DNA from: Apium graveolens
Lineage: Eukaryota; Streptophyta; Magnoliopsida; Apiales; Apiaceae
Length of the DNA: 64,000 nt
Assembly (NCBI RefSeq): GCF_009905375.1
Contig: NC_133648.1
Location: 304,250,565-304,314,564 of the forward strand
Direction: 5' to 3'
In this document: positions 1 through 12,124 of the stretch, one piece after another
How the letters are laid out: each line of letters begins with the position of its first letter
Position numbering within the stretch: position 1 is the stretch's first letter
Notes under the pieces: model-generated
What the model was told of the DNA's origin: nothing
What the model saw: only the letters and a program-made list of their open reading frames with translations
Database searches by the model: none
Program-made: the position numbers and the translations under genes

Positions 1-1
1 G

Positions 2-637
2 ACATGTTATCGATGTAAGAAGAAAGGGCATTATTCTAACGAATGTCCAACGGGAAAGATAGCAGAAATTACTTGCTTCCAGTATGGAAAGAAAGGGCAT
101 ATCGCTAGAAATTGCAAAGGACCGGCTATGGCAGCCAGTGTTCCAAGAGTATTGGCATTACCTCCGCCACCGCCGAATCAACTCAGAGCAAGGACTTTCA
201 ACATGACAATGAAAGAAGCAGTGCGGAGTCCGAGTGTGATCACAGGTACGATTTTGGTGAATTCCGTAAGTTCAAAAGTATTAATTGATTCTGGAGCTAC
301 CCGTTCATTTATTTCTGAAGAATTTTTTGATAAGTTACATTGTGAAATAAAATGGTTGGGCGAGACGTTAATTATAAAATTAGCGAATGACGACCAAATT
401 CCAGTAAATCGAGTATGTCCTGCGTGTGATGTAGAAATAGCTGGACATCATTTTTCTGTAGACTTGATTCCTTTTAAGCTAGGAGAATTCGATGTCATTT
501 TGGGAATTGATTGGTTAGCTTGTCATAATGCTCAGATAGATTGCGCGAATAAGATAGTCAAATTGCGAAATGCGGAAAATGCGATGGTAATATTCAAGGG
601 CAAAAAACAGCGGAAGAAATTTCTCACTGTAATGTAG
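2..637 (+). pseudogene. Element A gag C-terminus (zinc knuckles) and aspartic protease
   Basis: The open frame enters from the left edge and ends at a TAG at 635-637. Near the start are two CCHC zinc knuckles that would bind retroelement RNA in the capsid. The first is complete (CYRCKKKGHYSNEC). In the second the second Cys is Tyr (CFQYGKKGHIARNC), which should weaken zinc binding. After a proline-rich linker comes the retroviral-type aspartic protease, with the active-site LIDSGATRSF near nt 281-310 and the downstream [12 protein letters not shown] block near nt 481-520. The TAG at 635 lies where related elements read Gln (the next residues are TKRLLRQG), so it is probably a CAG-to-TAG change and not a natural end. 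The first ATG, at 128, is internal and is not the true start. Confidence 0.9.
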
Positions 638-2085
638 ACTAAACGATTGCTTCGACAAGGTTGTGAGGTGTACATAGCTTACGTGTTAAATACTGAGAAA
701 GGAAGTCCTAAAATAGAAGGCATTCCAGTTTTAAGTGAATATCCGGACGTCTTTTCAGACGAGCTTCCAGGGTTACCGCCAGATCGAGAAATCGAGTTTA
801 CGATTGATCTAGCACCAGGCACATAACTAGTTTCGAAAGCTCCATATCGAATGGCTCCAGTTGAGATGAAGGAATTGTCAACGCAACTGCAAGATCTTCT
901 AGACCGAGGCATTATACGACCCAGTATATCTCCATGGGGTGCACCGGTGTTGTTCGTAAAGAAGAAGGACGGCAACATGCGATTATGCATTGACTATCGG
1001 GAGTTGAATAAGCTCACCATCAAGAACAAGTATCCGCTACCGAGAATCGATGATTTATTCGATCAGTTAAAAGGAGCCGCATGGTTTTTGAAGATAGATT
1101 TGCGATCATGCTATCATCAATTGAAGATTAAAGCCGAAGATATTCCCAAAACTGCGTTTCGTACGAGATATGGGCATTACGAGTTTCTGGTAATGGCATT
1201 CGGTTTAACCAATGCGCCAGCAGCATTCATGGACCGGATGAACAAAGTATTCAAGAGGTATTTGGACAAATTTGTGATTGTATTCATTGATGACATCTTG
1301 ATATACTCAAGGACAGAAGAAGAGCATGCCGAACACTTGAGGATAGCTTTGGAAATTCTGAGGAAAGAGCAACTGTATGCGAAATTCTCAAAATGAGAAT
1401 TTTGGTTAAAGGAAGTACAATTTCTAGGGCATATCATCAGTAGAGAAGGCATCCAAGTCGATCCAGCGAAGATTGAAGTTGTGTTAAATTGGGAAAGACC
1501 AAAGACACTGACAAAAGATCAAAGTTTCTTGGGATTGGCAGGATATTTTAGAAGATTTGTTAAAGATTTTGTGAAAATAGCAACGCCGTTGACCAAGTTA
1601 ACTCGAAAAAGTGAAAAGTTTGTATGGAATGATAAATGTAAAGATAGTTTCCAAGAATTGAAGAATCGGTTAGTAACCGCACCGGTACTGGTATTGCCAG
1701 ACGAGTAAGGGAATTTCGTCATTTACAGCGACGCTTCGTATCGCGGGTTAGGATGTGTATTGATGCAACACGGTAATGTCATCGTATATGCTTCGAGATA
1801 ACATAAACCTCATGAACAGAAATATCCTACGTATGACCTGGAATTAACAGCGATCGTATTTGCATTAAAGCTTTGGAGACACTATCTCTACGGTGAAAAA
1901 TGCGAAATCTACACAGATCATAAAATTCTGAAGTATATATTCACGCAAAAGGAACTGAACATGCGTCAACGTCGATGGCTGGAATTGATTAAAGATTACG
2001 ATGTTACGATCAGCTATCATCCAGGAAAAGCAAATGTTGTGGCAGATGCGCTAAGCAGAAAAGAAAGATTGAATTTGTTAACTTC
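638..2085 (+). pseudogene. Element A reverse transcriptase and RNase H (stop-interrupted)
   Basis: The same frame continues past the protease into RT, which copies element RNA into cDNA, and RNase H, which removes the RNA strand. RT hallmarks are the block ending [10 protein letters not shown] near nt 985-1011, [12 protein letters not shown] near nt 1090-1125, and the catalytic FIDDILIY near nt 1282-1308. RNase H shows YSDAS near nt 1725, DLELTAI near nt 1840 and TDHK near nt 1915, followed by the connection sequence [17 protein letters not shown]. In-frame stops occur at 824 (TAA), 1394 (TGA where relatives have Cys), 1706 (TAA) and 1799 (TAA, in the YASRQ motif). All domains are recognisable, so decay is by point mutation rather than rearrangement. 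Confidence 0.92.
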
Positions 2086-3609
2086 ATGTGAAGAATTAGC
2101 TAAGGAATTCGACAAATTGGAAATCAAAATTCGTATTCCCAATGAATCTGCAGAAGCTATTTACACTATGACTTTCCAACCGGAGTTGCTAGAGAAGATT
2201 CGCCGCTGTCAAGAAGAAGTGATGAGTCAAGATGACGACTTAACGGGAGAAGAGATTACAACTCAAAAGGATAATGAAGGAATTTTATGCTTTGCATCGA
2301 GAATCTGGATTCCTAACGTGGCAGAATTAAAAGAAGAAATATTGCGAGATGCGCATAATTCGAAGTATTCCATTCATCCAGGAAGCACAAAAATGTATCG
2401 CGATCTGAAAGAAAACTTTTGGTGGCTGAATATGAAGAAGGAAATAGCAGAATGGGTTAGTAAATGCTATACATGCCAGAGAGTCAAAGCGGAACATCAA
2501 CGTTCGAGCGGATTATTACAACCGTTAGATATTCCAGAATGGAAATGGGAACATTTAGCGATGGATTTTGTGGTAGGACTACCAAGGACTAAAGCAAATT
2601 ATGATGCGATATGGATGATTGTGGATAGACTCACGAAGTCGGCACATTTTCTACCGATTAACGAAAGATTTTCGCTCGACAAGCTAGTGCACATGTATCT
2701 CAAGGAAATTGTGATGCGACATGGAGTTCCGATCTCTATCATGTCTGATCGAGATCCTCGTTTCAACTCAAGATTTTGGAGATAATTTCAAGAGTGTCTC
2801 GGAACAAAATTAACATGAGTACCGCTTATCATCCGCAAACCGATGGGCAAAGTGAAAGAACTATCCAAACCATTGAAGACATGCTACGAGTTTGTGCGAT
2901 TGATTTTGAAGGCAGTTGGGATGAGCATTTACCTTTGGTGGAATTTTCTTACAATAACAGCTACCACGCCAGCATTGGAATGCCACCGTACGCAGCATTA
3001 TACGGAATGAAATGCAGATCACCAGTACATTGGGATGAAGTTGGAGAACGCAAGATTTTGAGTCCAGTATTAATCCAACAGACTAAAGAAAAGTTTGAAC
3101 TTATTCGAAAACGACTCGATGCAGCACAAAACAGGCAACGCAAATATGCAGACCAAACAAGGAAGGATATAGACTATCAGGAAGGATAAAACATATTACT
3201 CAAAATATCGCCATGGAAAGGATTGACCAGATTTGGAAACAAGGGTAAATTGAAACCACAATACATCGGACCGTTTGAAATTTTGAAGAAAGTGGGAAAA
3301 GTTGCGTACGAATTAGCTTTACTGCCTTATATGCAACATATTCACAATGTGTTTCACGTGTGAATGCTTGAGCGATATAATCCTGATTCTAGGCAAGTAA
3401 TAGAGTATGAACCGATAGATTTCCAACCTGATTTGTCTTTTGTAGAACAGCCGGTAAAAATTTTAGATCGGCGAGAAAAAGTGTTGAGAAATAAGTCTGT
3501 ATTTTTAGTGCGAGTGTTGTGGAGAAACCCTATGGTTGAAGAATCAACCTGGGAACTCGAAAGTGAGATTTTAGAAAAATATCCTCATTTGTTTTCAAAA
3601 CGATTCTGA
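2086..3609 (+). pseudogene. Element A integrase and C-terminal chromodomain (broken)
   Basis: This region encodes integrase, which inserts the cDNA into chromosomes. The zinc-binding HHCC region contains [12 protein letters not shown] and [12 protein letters not shown]. The catalytic triad consists of Asp in MDFVVGL (codon 2564), Asp in SDRDPRF (codon 2747) and Glu in DGQSERT (codon 2854). A TAA at 2783 replaces the codon after FWR, and a one-base loss near 2810 shifts the frame. Further stops are at 3187 and 3361. The last 50 or so residues (KILDRREKVLRNK through VEESTWELE and YPHLF) match the chromodomain of chromoviruses, thought to guide integration to modified chromatin. The TGA at 3607-3609 aligns with the end of the better-preserved gypsy2 protein and is the natural stop. 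Confidence 0.9.
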
Positions 3610-3624
3610 GGACAGAATCCTATT

Positions 3625-3637
3625 AAGGGGGGAAGGA
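3625..3637 (+). other. Polypurine tract of element A
   Basis: The purine run AAGGGGGGAAGGA directly abuts the TG that opens the 3' LTR. In LTR retrotransposons this run resists RNase H and primes plus-strand DNA synthesis. Confidence 0.85.
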
Positions 3638-4231
3638 TGTAACGACTGGGAAATTTACGTCTGTATTATATCATAATTATAATAAATTATGTGTATTAAT
3701 GTGTCATTTATGTGTAATTATCTGTCAAATCCTAATTGTTACGTGTTACGTGCATTCTGTATCATTTCTGTAATTTTAAGATATTTTTTCAGATATTCTA
3801 TTTTGCATTCATCACTTTCATTTCAAACGTTTTACGACCCGAACCATGATTTTAAAGCCAGTATTTCAAATAAAATAATGGGCCTTATTTTTCATCAAAC
3901 GGCCTTTACCATCGCATTATTCTGAACATCTAGATATTTTATAAATTTTCTCGTTTTACAAAAAATGATTTTTCCGCGCCCCATTGGGTGTTAAAAACCC
4001 CACAAAAATCACATTTTTATTTTTATAAAATTATAGGACTTTCATCTATATTATTTCCTTGCATTTTTGTAATATTCACAATTTTTGGAAAATTTTGGCA
4101 TATTTATTGCATATATAAAATATTTATAAATTTAATTTTAATACTCAAAAAATATAAAAATTAGGGTCAAATATTTTTATTTGATGTATAATTAGCCCCT
4201 TAATTTTATTTAGGAGTATTAATTTAACTAC

Positions 4232-4239
4232 TATAAATA
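4232..4239 (+). promoter_or_regulatory. TATA box in element A LTR
   Basis: TATAAATA lies about 600 bp into the LTR in AT-rich surroundings, the expected place for the U3 promoter. Only the sequence match supports it. Confidence 0.55.
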
Positions 4240-6253
4240 GCCTAATTATTAATTAGTTATAATTAATAAATCAGTAAAATTCAGAAAATTACAAAAATTC
4301 TCTGTAATTCGGGTCGAGAAGAACAGGGTCGGGTCGAGAATTCAAGCCGTGATTTTGAGCACATTACAGTACAAAATCAAGCAGTTCGAGTATCCAAATC
4401 CAAGGTTTTGATCTGTTCTTTCCATTTCTAGCATCAATTTCACGTTTTAATTCGTAGTTTTTGATTTTCAAATTCTAGGGTTTATGTTCGAATTAGGACT
4501 TTTTGATTGCAAGGTTATTTTGATGTTTTGATGATTGATATAGCTTTGTTAAATGATTTACAGTTGATTCATGGTGTTTGATTGAACGAACGATGTCTGT
4601 ATAGTGATTCACGATTTCTAGGGTTTAAGTCAGATTTTCAAATCACAACTCGATGATTTCTATGCATATTTGATTTTTGATATGTTAGGGCTTTGATTGT
4701 AGGTGTTCATAGATTTAATTTCCACTATAGAACGTTGAGTTTGGTTTACAGAATCAAAAGATAGGTTTTTGGCCGGAGTTGAGTTTGATTTTGATCGGAG
4801 ATGAAGTTTCAGGGATGTTTTTGGTTTGTTTTGGCCAGGAACAGATTGGGGTAGTTGCCATGAATTGAAACCCTGTGAAAAACAAACCAAACGGTTCCGT
4901 TTTTGGCCTGAAAATGGCTCACCGGAATCTGCACCGGTGGCCGGATTCTGCAAAATCCGGCATGTTCTTCACGACCCGGATTTTGACCCGTTTGACCCGT
5001 TCAGATTACCCGGTTTTAATCTCAATTGTCAGATGTTTGATTTCTGACATTATAGAAAAATCATTTTTAATTCTGATTTTTCTTAAATAATTATTTAAAA
5101 ATTATTTTTGAGTTTTAAAAATTAGTAATAATTATTTATAGTGAATAATAAATTGGATTATCAGTGTTTGATTGATAATATTTAGACCGTTAGTCCGATT
5201 CGAGTGAAACGAAAGCCTATTGACTCAAAAAAATGAATTATTTTCATAAAAAATAATATTAAAGCTTAATTTCTTCTATAAATTAGTTGATTTTGTTACT
5301 TTTTTTATTATCAGTCGAAATGTGTGCCAAGACGAGTCCGAAAAATTCTGGAAAAATGGGAAACGAGTCAGATAACGATCAATTGAGCAATCAGCGAGTC
5401 GGTTTTGGTTCTAAAAATTATTTTAACTATATAATTGATTATGTGCTTATGTGCTTGTGTGTATTACGTGGTTAAATTAAGTCTTATTTGCTAATACGTA
5501 ATACATGAGTCAGTCGTAAGCGCATGGGTAGACATTAGGAACGGTGTGAAGTCAATTCAAGATGCAATTGAAGTACAAAATGACTTAACCAGTCTATTTT
5601 GCTAACAGAAGCTAAGCCAGCAAGGCAGGTCGAGTAGGTGATAGATGAAAGTGATCTAATTGTAGTGAGTCGCGCAGAAGGCAAGTCTTTCCCCTATTCT
5701 ATTTTCAGAATAGTGACATTTCTTCAGATGCTTATCACTGTTGCACTCATTTAATTCTTTTTCTTACTCATTGATACACACTTGCTATTCCTTTGTTTAT
5801 ATTTCATTGGTGATACATTGAGATTGATATATTCTGGTGTTTAGAATATATCAAAGCATACCGATTGTTCCGGTTGCTAAGCGATGGACTGGATAATGAT
5901 ATTTTGGGATTGAGTGTGTCTTAATCCTGAGGACTGGGATATGACTAGTGCCTCGACATGGGCCGTAGTGCCTGGGTACCCGACTGGATCTATATATTGA
6001 GATATAGATCTGCATTATATTCTGACTGATCAACAGAATATAGATGCGAACTTGTGTCCAGTTTAGTTCATTTGTACTCGCCAGTAATGGACTTCTTTCT
6101 ATTCTCGTGGGGTTATATCTTTGCAGATATACCCGAGATTACGGATTCATTTAAAATACTTTAACACTGTTTATATTTTGTGGAATTGTTGAGCAATTTT
6201 TGGCTCACCCTTTTTGTTGTTATTCACCTTATTGTTTTCAGTTAAGAAGGAAT

Positions 6254-6361
6254 ATGAAACCCATCAAGACTCGAGTGGTAAAGAAGCGGGTCAATCCTCG
6301 GGATCCTCTCATACCCAAGGTGTTGATCCCAATCCAGGAAGAAAGCTTTGAGTTGCCCTAA
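6254..6361 (+). CDS. Short basic reading frame in element A LTR (candidate LTR exon)
   Basis: This frame encodes 35 residues and is strongly basic in its first half (KTRVVKKRVNPRDPLIPK), ending in a TAA at 6359. It starts 12 nt after a pyrimidine-rich stretch ending TTTTCAG, a plausible 3' splice site. It occupies the same place as short basic frames in the gypsy2, gypsy3 and 35760-38045 LTRs. The KKRV...P...P pattern resembles RKRVGSVPRLP of gypsy2, but the similarity is weak. An in-frame AAG|GTG at 6319/6320 could act as a donor, though it is not the GAG|GTAG seen in the other three. No known family is recognised. Coding status is an inference from conservation of position and composition only. 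Confidence 0.4.
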   Translation: MKPIKTRVVKKRVNPRDPLIPKVLIPIQEESFELP

Positions 6362-6652
6362 CAGGTGGAGTGTTGATAGATAGTGTATGTGTGTGTGTGT
6401 TTGAATAAATATGAATTTAGTTTAAAACTGGTTAGACAATGGTTTGTAATAAAGAGAGTTTGTGAGAATTTGAACTTGGTTTGTATAAAAAGTAGATAGT
6501 GGTTCTTGTTCTCATACTTCAACCTAAAGAGATCCTGGTTAGGGTTAAAGGGGTTTAATTTCATTTCTTTATTAATTGTTAATCAGATTGTACATGTTTG
6601 GTAATTTGCTAGTAACCCCCAGACTTATACCCCGGGTCTGGAGGGCGTTACA

Positions 6653-9600
6653 AATAGAATCAGATTTTCTTTGACATTATGCTTATCATGAGCATCCAGT
6701 ACCACTTGAACAAATATAACCTTATCAAGGTGTTTCTGTGTAACTTCTTCAAGAGGTTTGTCAGTCAATAAAAATGGACCTCTTATAAGTACTGCAACTC
6801 ATATCTTGATTTTAGCTTCTTCAGAACCTAATCCAGCTCCGTCTCTTGCTTCTCTAGCTTTCAATCCAACAGTCATGAAATCAGATAGCAGCTATCTTTT
6901 CTTAGGATCTGATGAATTAGCATTCTTCCATAGGAGTTTTCTATTATCTAGTAAATGTCAATTTATTCAAATCAACTTGAACACTGTCAGAGGTTGATAT
7001 CTTGATGACTTGATCAAGATTTGTTATTTCTTCTATAGCTTGTTGTTCTTCATTCTGAACAACTTGAGTTGTGTCAGAGGTTGTCTTGGTTTCTTCTGAT
7101 ATCTTCCTTCTTTTCAGAGTTTGAACAGTTTCATCTACTACAGCAGAATCATCAAATACTTGAACCAGTTTGCATACAGGTTTCATCAGGATTAGAGGAA
7201 TCTTCATCTCCTATGGCTTTGTTGGTTCATCAACTTTTCCTTTCCCTTTATCTTTGGGATCAATCTCAACTTGTGATCTTGTCTTGGGCTTTGAAGCCTC
7301 GGAATTTGACTTTTCCTTGATCACAATGCCTTTTGCCTTAGGCCTTGGAGGCTTCTTTGCATCGGAAGCTTTAGACTTTAGATTTGTCTTCTCAGCTGCA
7401 AATCTAGCTTCTTCCTCCTTGAGATTCTCTAAATCCATTCCAGGATTATGCTTGAGAAATAGTGTTCTAGCATTCTCTTCATCAAGTGTCTGAATTTTAG
7501 GATCTTGATAGTAGACAGTAGTCTGCTTTCCCTTTAGCTTCAGAGTTTGCAAAAACTTCTAAGAGTCTTTACTTCCTCCTTGAATCAGAACATCAGAACT
7601 TGATATCAGATTTTGATTATCAGAGCTTGAGCATTTACAGCATCAGAATTTGTCTTTTTTATAGTAAAAGATTTTCTTGAATCAGAAATTAGTTTCCTTG
7701 AAGAAACTTTGTTGCTGTGCCCTTGACCTTGATCCTTGCCCTTGCTAGGGTTTCCCTGGTCATCCTCATTGTCATCCTTTTTCTTCAGTACTTGAGTATT
7801 GGAGCATTTTGAATTAACTACCTTCTCCCCCTTTTTGGCATCATCTATTAGTATGAGAGAGAGAAGAAGTTCTACTGAAGATTGAATTTCATTAAGTTGT
7901 GCTTTTTGAGAAGCTTGATTCTGCAGGACCTCAGTAATTTGGGCCTGTTGCTGTTCTTGAACCTTCTCAATAGCTTCAACTTTCTCAAAAATAGGTCTAA
8001 TAAACCTCTTTTTATCTAGCTTGATCTCCATATCCAGCTTTTCGGCTTTTTCCAGAAGTTTGTCAACCTTTTCATGAGTTATAGAGTGTTGACCTTGAAG
8101 AGACTTGATACTTAGAGCTGTGACTTTGAGTTGTGTCTTAAAATCAGAGTTAGTCAACAACTCATCAGCTTTAGCAATGGGAGCATTTATTGGAGCACTA
8201 TCTCCAGAACTTGCTAACATCTCTTCATCTTTTGACAACACAAGAGTGTATGTAACAGAAGGAGATTCTGCAGTAACTTCATCTAAATTCTGATCATCAG
8301 AATTTATCTCCAAAATTGGAGTTTTTGGTATCTCAGCCTGTAAGATAGGAGAAGTAGCAATAGTTGGCTGAGCTGCAGTTGGAGCTTCCAGATAGAGAAC
8401 AGTTGGAATGATCAGCCTGTGGATGTCAATTTCAAGACTTAATCCTGAATCTTCAACTGTTGTTGCTTTAACTAGAGAGACAGGATGTGTGATCACTTTT
8501 TCTCGAATAGTGTCTTTAGCTTGAGGTGGGAATCGTAAAGCTTCAATTATAACAGGTTTTGATGAGATCAGGGATTCCTGATCCCCTTAATCAGCTTCTT
8601 TAGTATCCTCAGAGTGAGGTTGTGCCAAATGCCTTCCTGCTCTCTGTTTCTTTGATCTCCTGGATGGTGTAGGAGTTGCTTTATTAGCATCAGAACTTGA
8701 AGTTCTTTTTCTCTTCAAAATATCAGAATTTTCAGCTTCAGTTTCTTTCTGAGAAGTTGCCTTTTTCAGCTTCCACAGTCACAGGTTTTGATACATGAAC
8801 CTAGACTTGCTCCTCTTCTTCATCAGACTCATCTCTTAGAATCATCCTTCTTCTCCTTAATGGAGATTTGGGAACCGATTTTGCTCTTGAAGGTTTGGGT
8901 CATGATGTTATAGCAGATGGTTGTGGTTGTGAGGATTGTGCTGGTTTGAAATATGTTCTGATGGTTGGTTGTGGTTGTGGTTGAGAAGTTTGAGCTGTTT
9001 GTGTAGTGGTTGTAGGTGCTGATGGAGGTTGGGATGGTTCTACATCAGGATATATAGCACTGTATGTGAGAGGGTCAGAGTTTACTAAGACCTGTTTGAC
9101 TGATTATGGAATTTGGAGGGGTATCAGTACAACCTTCTTATTATCAGTAGATAATAAGTCAGTGAAAGCCCTTTTTGCAAGTTTAAAGGGTTCAATCAAC
9201 TCACTAGCTAGTTGGGCCTTATCAGAACTACAGAAATTGTAAATAAGTTGGCAAAATCTAGTTAAATATACAGTATTTCTATCCTCTTGCATCCTATCCC
9301 CAATAAATCCAAACACAGCACTAGCATAATCAAAATGAGTTTGATTAATGAGAGCATACCCGATTTGTTAACTTAGGATTGGGATTGCATCAAAGTTGGA
9401 GCACTTGTTGGCAAAGGCCTTGGTGATGCAGTCAAAAAAGAAACTCCACTCCCTCCTGATGTGGGGCCTCTTCAATTGTCCCAGCTTGGACAAAGATTTT
9501 TCATAACCAAGGTTTGCCATCATCTGTTGAAGAGATGGTTCCCCAACTTGTGAACTGTAAACACAGTTTTCTGGAAGATGTAAAGCCTGTCGAACAATTT

Positions 9601-9874
9601 ACAATGTAACCAAGTGTTCATCTTCCCCTGTTGTAAATATGATGCTTGGGGATCCATTTGCACCACCATCATCATAAACACCACTCCTCCAAAACTCCAG
9701 TACTTGAGTTCCTGAGAGTGCTTCTGGTTGGGTCAAAGCATACCCAATCTCACTTCGAGATTGAAAATCTTGGATGAAGTGAAGTTCTGATGGAGCTTCA
9801 TGCTTAGAAATAATAGCCATGTAGTTATTAGGAACAAACTTGGCTCCATCATAAATCAAATCTTTTGGTGCCAT
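6653..9874 (-). pseudogene. Element B post-pol ORF (env-position ORF, unknown function)
   Basis: A long, broken reading frame lies downstream of pol on the same strand, starting at the ATG at 9874. The N-terminal section holds a compact region with the motif RREWSFFFDCITKAF (near nt 9440-9480), shared with the F fragment at 61916. It is followed by a Gln/Pro/Thr-rich stretch (near nt 8900-9050), a Lys/Glu/Gln-rich section likely to be coiled coil (8496-7606), and a highly basic tail (7552-7211). Stops and frameshifts occur near 9600, 9370, 8890 and between 8780 and 8500. SIRE-type copia elements carry an envelope-like ORF in this position, but I see no signal peptide or clear membrane segment. 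Function is unknown. The left end is cut by element A. Confidence 0.6.
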
Positions 9875-11356
9875 TTCGGTAGAAAAATAAGTGAGAAAAT
9901 GTGTGTTTGCAAAGTGTTTGATAAAATGCCTGTGAAAAATAGAGCTTCAGAGAATAATAGAGATAAGAAAAGAATTAGAAAGTAGGTAAAAAATTGTATA
10001 ATCTTTTAACTCCCATATATATACTCTCTCCACTCAACAGCTCTTTTTGGAAGTAAAACAAACATTTTACACATGTCAGCCAGTAAATAGTTAAAGCAGT
10101 AGTTAGTGGGCACGAGAAATAAGCAGTAATTATTGTGCACATGCAGTTGTCAAGGCAAACACATTTCCCACTAACTAAATGATTATGACTATTTTTATCT
10201 CACTTATATATATTCTGATAAAATATGACCATTACTGTAAATATTAAAACTAAGCCAAGTAATTAAATAATGCCACATAAGCATCAGAGTTTCCATCAGG
10301 ATTTGCATCAGAACTTGACTATTATCAGAATTTAACGGTCATCAGAATATGGAATTTGTACTCAAACAGTGAATTTTTGTTACTGTGATTCTTTATACAA
10401 ATACTGACTGGTTTCTTCAGAGTTTAATCATCAGAACTTTTATCAGAACTTGTCCTCATAATTTATGCAAATAATACTAAACTGTTAGTCAAAAACAACT
10501 TAATCACCACAGTAATTTTCATCATTCATATGGAGTGAGAGTGTGTGCATTTACAAATGATCAGATAAAAATTAAAGTTTGATAAACTTCATTATATCTT
10601 AGAAATATGGCATACCTAAGAAAAGTACTACTTAAAATTTGTCTTCAATTTTGAAGTCTACTATAGAATAAATTTATGTAAGAGTCCACCTCAACTGTTT
10701 GTGCTCATTTTATGTATCTTTTCACATTCTTTTTGCAGTGGCTTCTCAGTGTAAGTGAGTCATAACTGCTATCAGAATTTATGCTATTATCAGAGTATTT
10801 CTCCAGTAATCAAAGAATGTGAAAAGTCACCAAGAAAAATTTATTTGATTTTCTAATGCATATTACTTAATACCAGCAATGCACTTGGGTCTTCCCTTTC
10901 ACATATTTACTCTAGATCTCAAAGGAGTACCTGATTTTGATTTTCTTTTCTTTTCTTCAGATAAGTGAGGCTTATCAAGCATGTAGTTCATCCTTAAGAT
11001 TTACTGACATCAGAATTTGACAGATAAGAAGCAAAAATCTAGTTTGTGACTTAGTAATAAGATACACAAAGTAAATTTGACTAAGCTCAAAATCAGAATT
11101 TGCTGGTGTTAATGAATTTCCACATAAACAGCTAATACAAACATGGGATTTCTAGTATGTTTCTACTAAGTCAGCATCTAGCACAGTAATCCTCATTGGA
11201 ATGAATAGCTACAGAACATTCAAAACACTATCAGAGTATATAGACTCACATCAGATAACAATTAGTATTTAATATACTACAGTTTAAGCACAGATTCCAT
11301 AGAGATAAGACAATCTGTAAACACTGATCATAAAGTCTGATGCATGAGAACAAAAA
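9875..11356 (-). other. Post-pol spacer of element B
   Basis: No gene is visible between the RNase H stop and the post-pol ORF. The stretch is AT-rich and carries many copies of the ATCAGAACTT/ATCAGAATTT motif (for example near 10285-10345, 10430-10460, 10770 and 11010) that also fills the element's LTR. A pyrimidine-rich stretch just upstream of the ATG at 9874 could hold a splice acceptor for a subgenomic RNA. Confidence 0.6.
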
Positions 11357-12118
11357 CTAAGCAGATTTTGAAAAAGAACCTGAAACCATTCCAAGTTCAT
11401 TTACCAATCTTGTAAAAGTAGCTTCACATAGTGGTTTGGTGAAGATATCTGCTAGTTGTTGATCTGTTGAAATAAAATACAATTATACTGTACGTTCCAT
11501 CACATGTTCCCTTATGAAATGGTACCTAATGTTAATGTGCTTTGTCATTGAGTGTTGAACTAGATTACCTGTCATAGCAATAGCACTTTGATTATCACAG
11601 TAAATGGGTATTTTAGAAAATTCTAACCCATAGTCCAGTAACTGATTCTTCATCCAAAGAATTTATGCACAACAGCTTCCTGCAACAATATATTCAGCTT
11701 CTGCAGTTGATGTGGAAATTGATTTCTGTTTCTTGCTAAACCAAGAAACCAATCTACCTTCAAGAAATTGGCAGCTTCCACTAGTGCTTTTCCTTTCTAT
11801 TTTTCATCCTGCAAAATCTGCATCTGAGTAACCTATTAGCTTAAAATCTGATTCTCTAGGATACCACAATCTTAGATCAGCTGTACCCCTGAGGTACTTG
11901 AAAATTCTTTTCACAACTATTAGATGAGGTTCTCTTGGATCAGCCTGAAATCTTGCACAAAGACAGGTAGCATACATGATATCAGGTCTACTTGCAGTTA
12001 AATAGAGTAATGATCCAATCATACCTCTGTAGTTATTAATATCTACTGATGCTCCAGTATCTTTATCTAACTTGGTTGCAGTAGCCATGGGAGTGGATGC
12101 AGTTGAACTGTCTTGCAT
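11357..12118 (-). pseudogene. Element B RNase H (end of pol)
   Basis: This is the C-terminal RNase H of a Ty1/copia polyprotein, which degrades RNA in RNA-DNA hybrids. Recognisable blocks are YRGMIGSLLYLTASRPDIMY, IFKYLRGTADL, LIGYSDADFAG and, after a stop near 11800, SKKQKSISTSTAEAEY, followed by YCDNQSAI and ADIFTKPL. These carry the copia RNase H catalytic Asp/Glu positions. A second stop lies near 11665 (in the SCCA..LWMK block). The natural end is the TAG at 11359-11357. The segment is separated from RT by a stop at 12122-12124. Confidence 0.88.
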
Positions 12119-12124
12119 TCCAAA

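Larger units (their letters stand above)
1..6652 (+). mobile_element. Gypsy element A, 3' half (Tekay-like chromovirus)
   Basis: This is the right-hand part of a Ty3/gypsy LTR retrotransposon whose 5' LTR and most of gag lie left of the window. The order is gag zinc knuckles, protease, RT, RNase H, integrase, chromodomain, polypurine tract and 3' LTR. That order, with integrase after RNase H and a chromodomain at the end, identifies a chromovirus, most like the Tekay/Del clade. The element ends at 6652 with CA. The next five bases (AATAG) would be one copy of the target duplication, but the other copy is outside the window. It sits in opposite orientation within the post-pol ORF of copia element B. 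At least eight in-frame stops and one frameshift show it cannot encode its own proteins. Confidence 0.93.
3638..6652 (+). repeat. 3' LTR of element A (about 3.0 kb)
   Basis: The LTR begins TGTAACG immediately after the polypurine tract and ends GCGTTACA, giving TG...CA termini and an inverted TGTAAC/GTTACA end. A TATAAATA box at 4232-4239 suggests transcription starts near 4265, leaving a roughly 630-bp U3 and an unusually long R-U5 of about 2.4 kb. The R-U5 part contains AG|GCAAGT at 5679-5686, a GGCTCACCC block near 6212, a CAG at 6239-6241 and a short basic reading frame from 6254. This layout is shared with the other gypsy LTRs in the window. The longer reading frames inside it have no coding signatures. 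Confidence 0.9.

Noticed and set aside
3689..3925. 78-residue ORF at the start of the element A LTR
   Set aside because: It lies in AT-rich U3 upstream of the TATA box, with no counterpart in the other LTRs.
7069..7493. Two + strand ORFs of about 83-107 residues
   Set aside because: They are antisense to the basic tail of the element B post-pol ORF, which carries the Lys/Glu pattern of real coding sequence.
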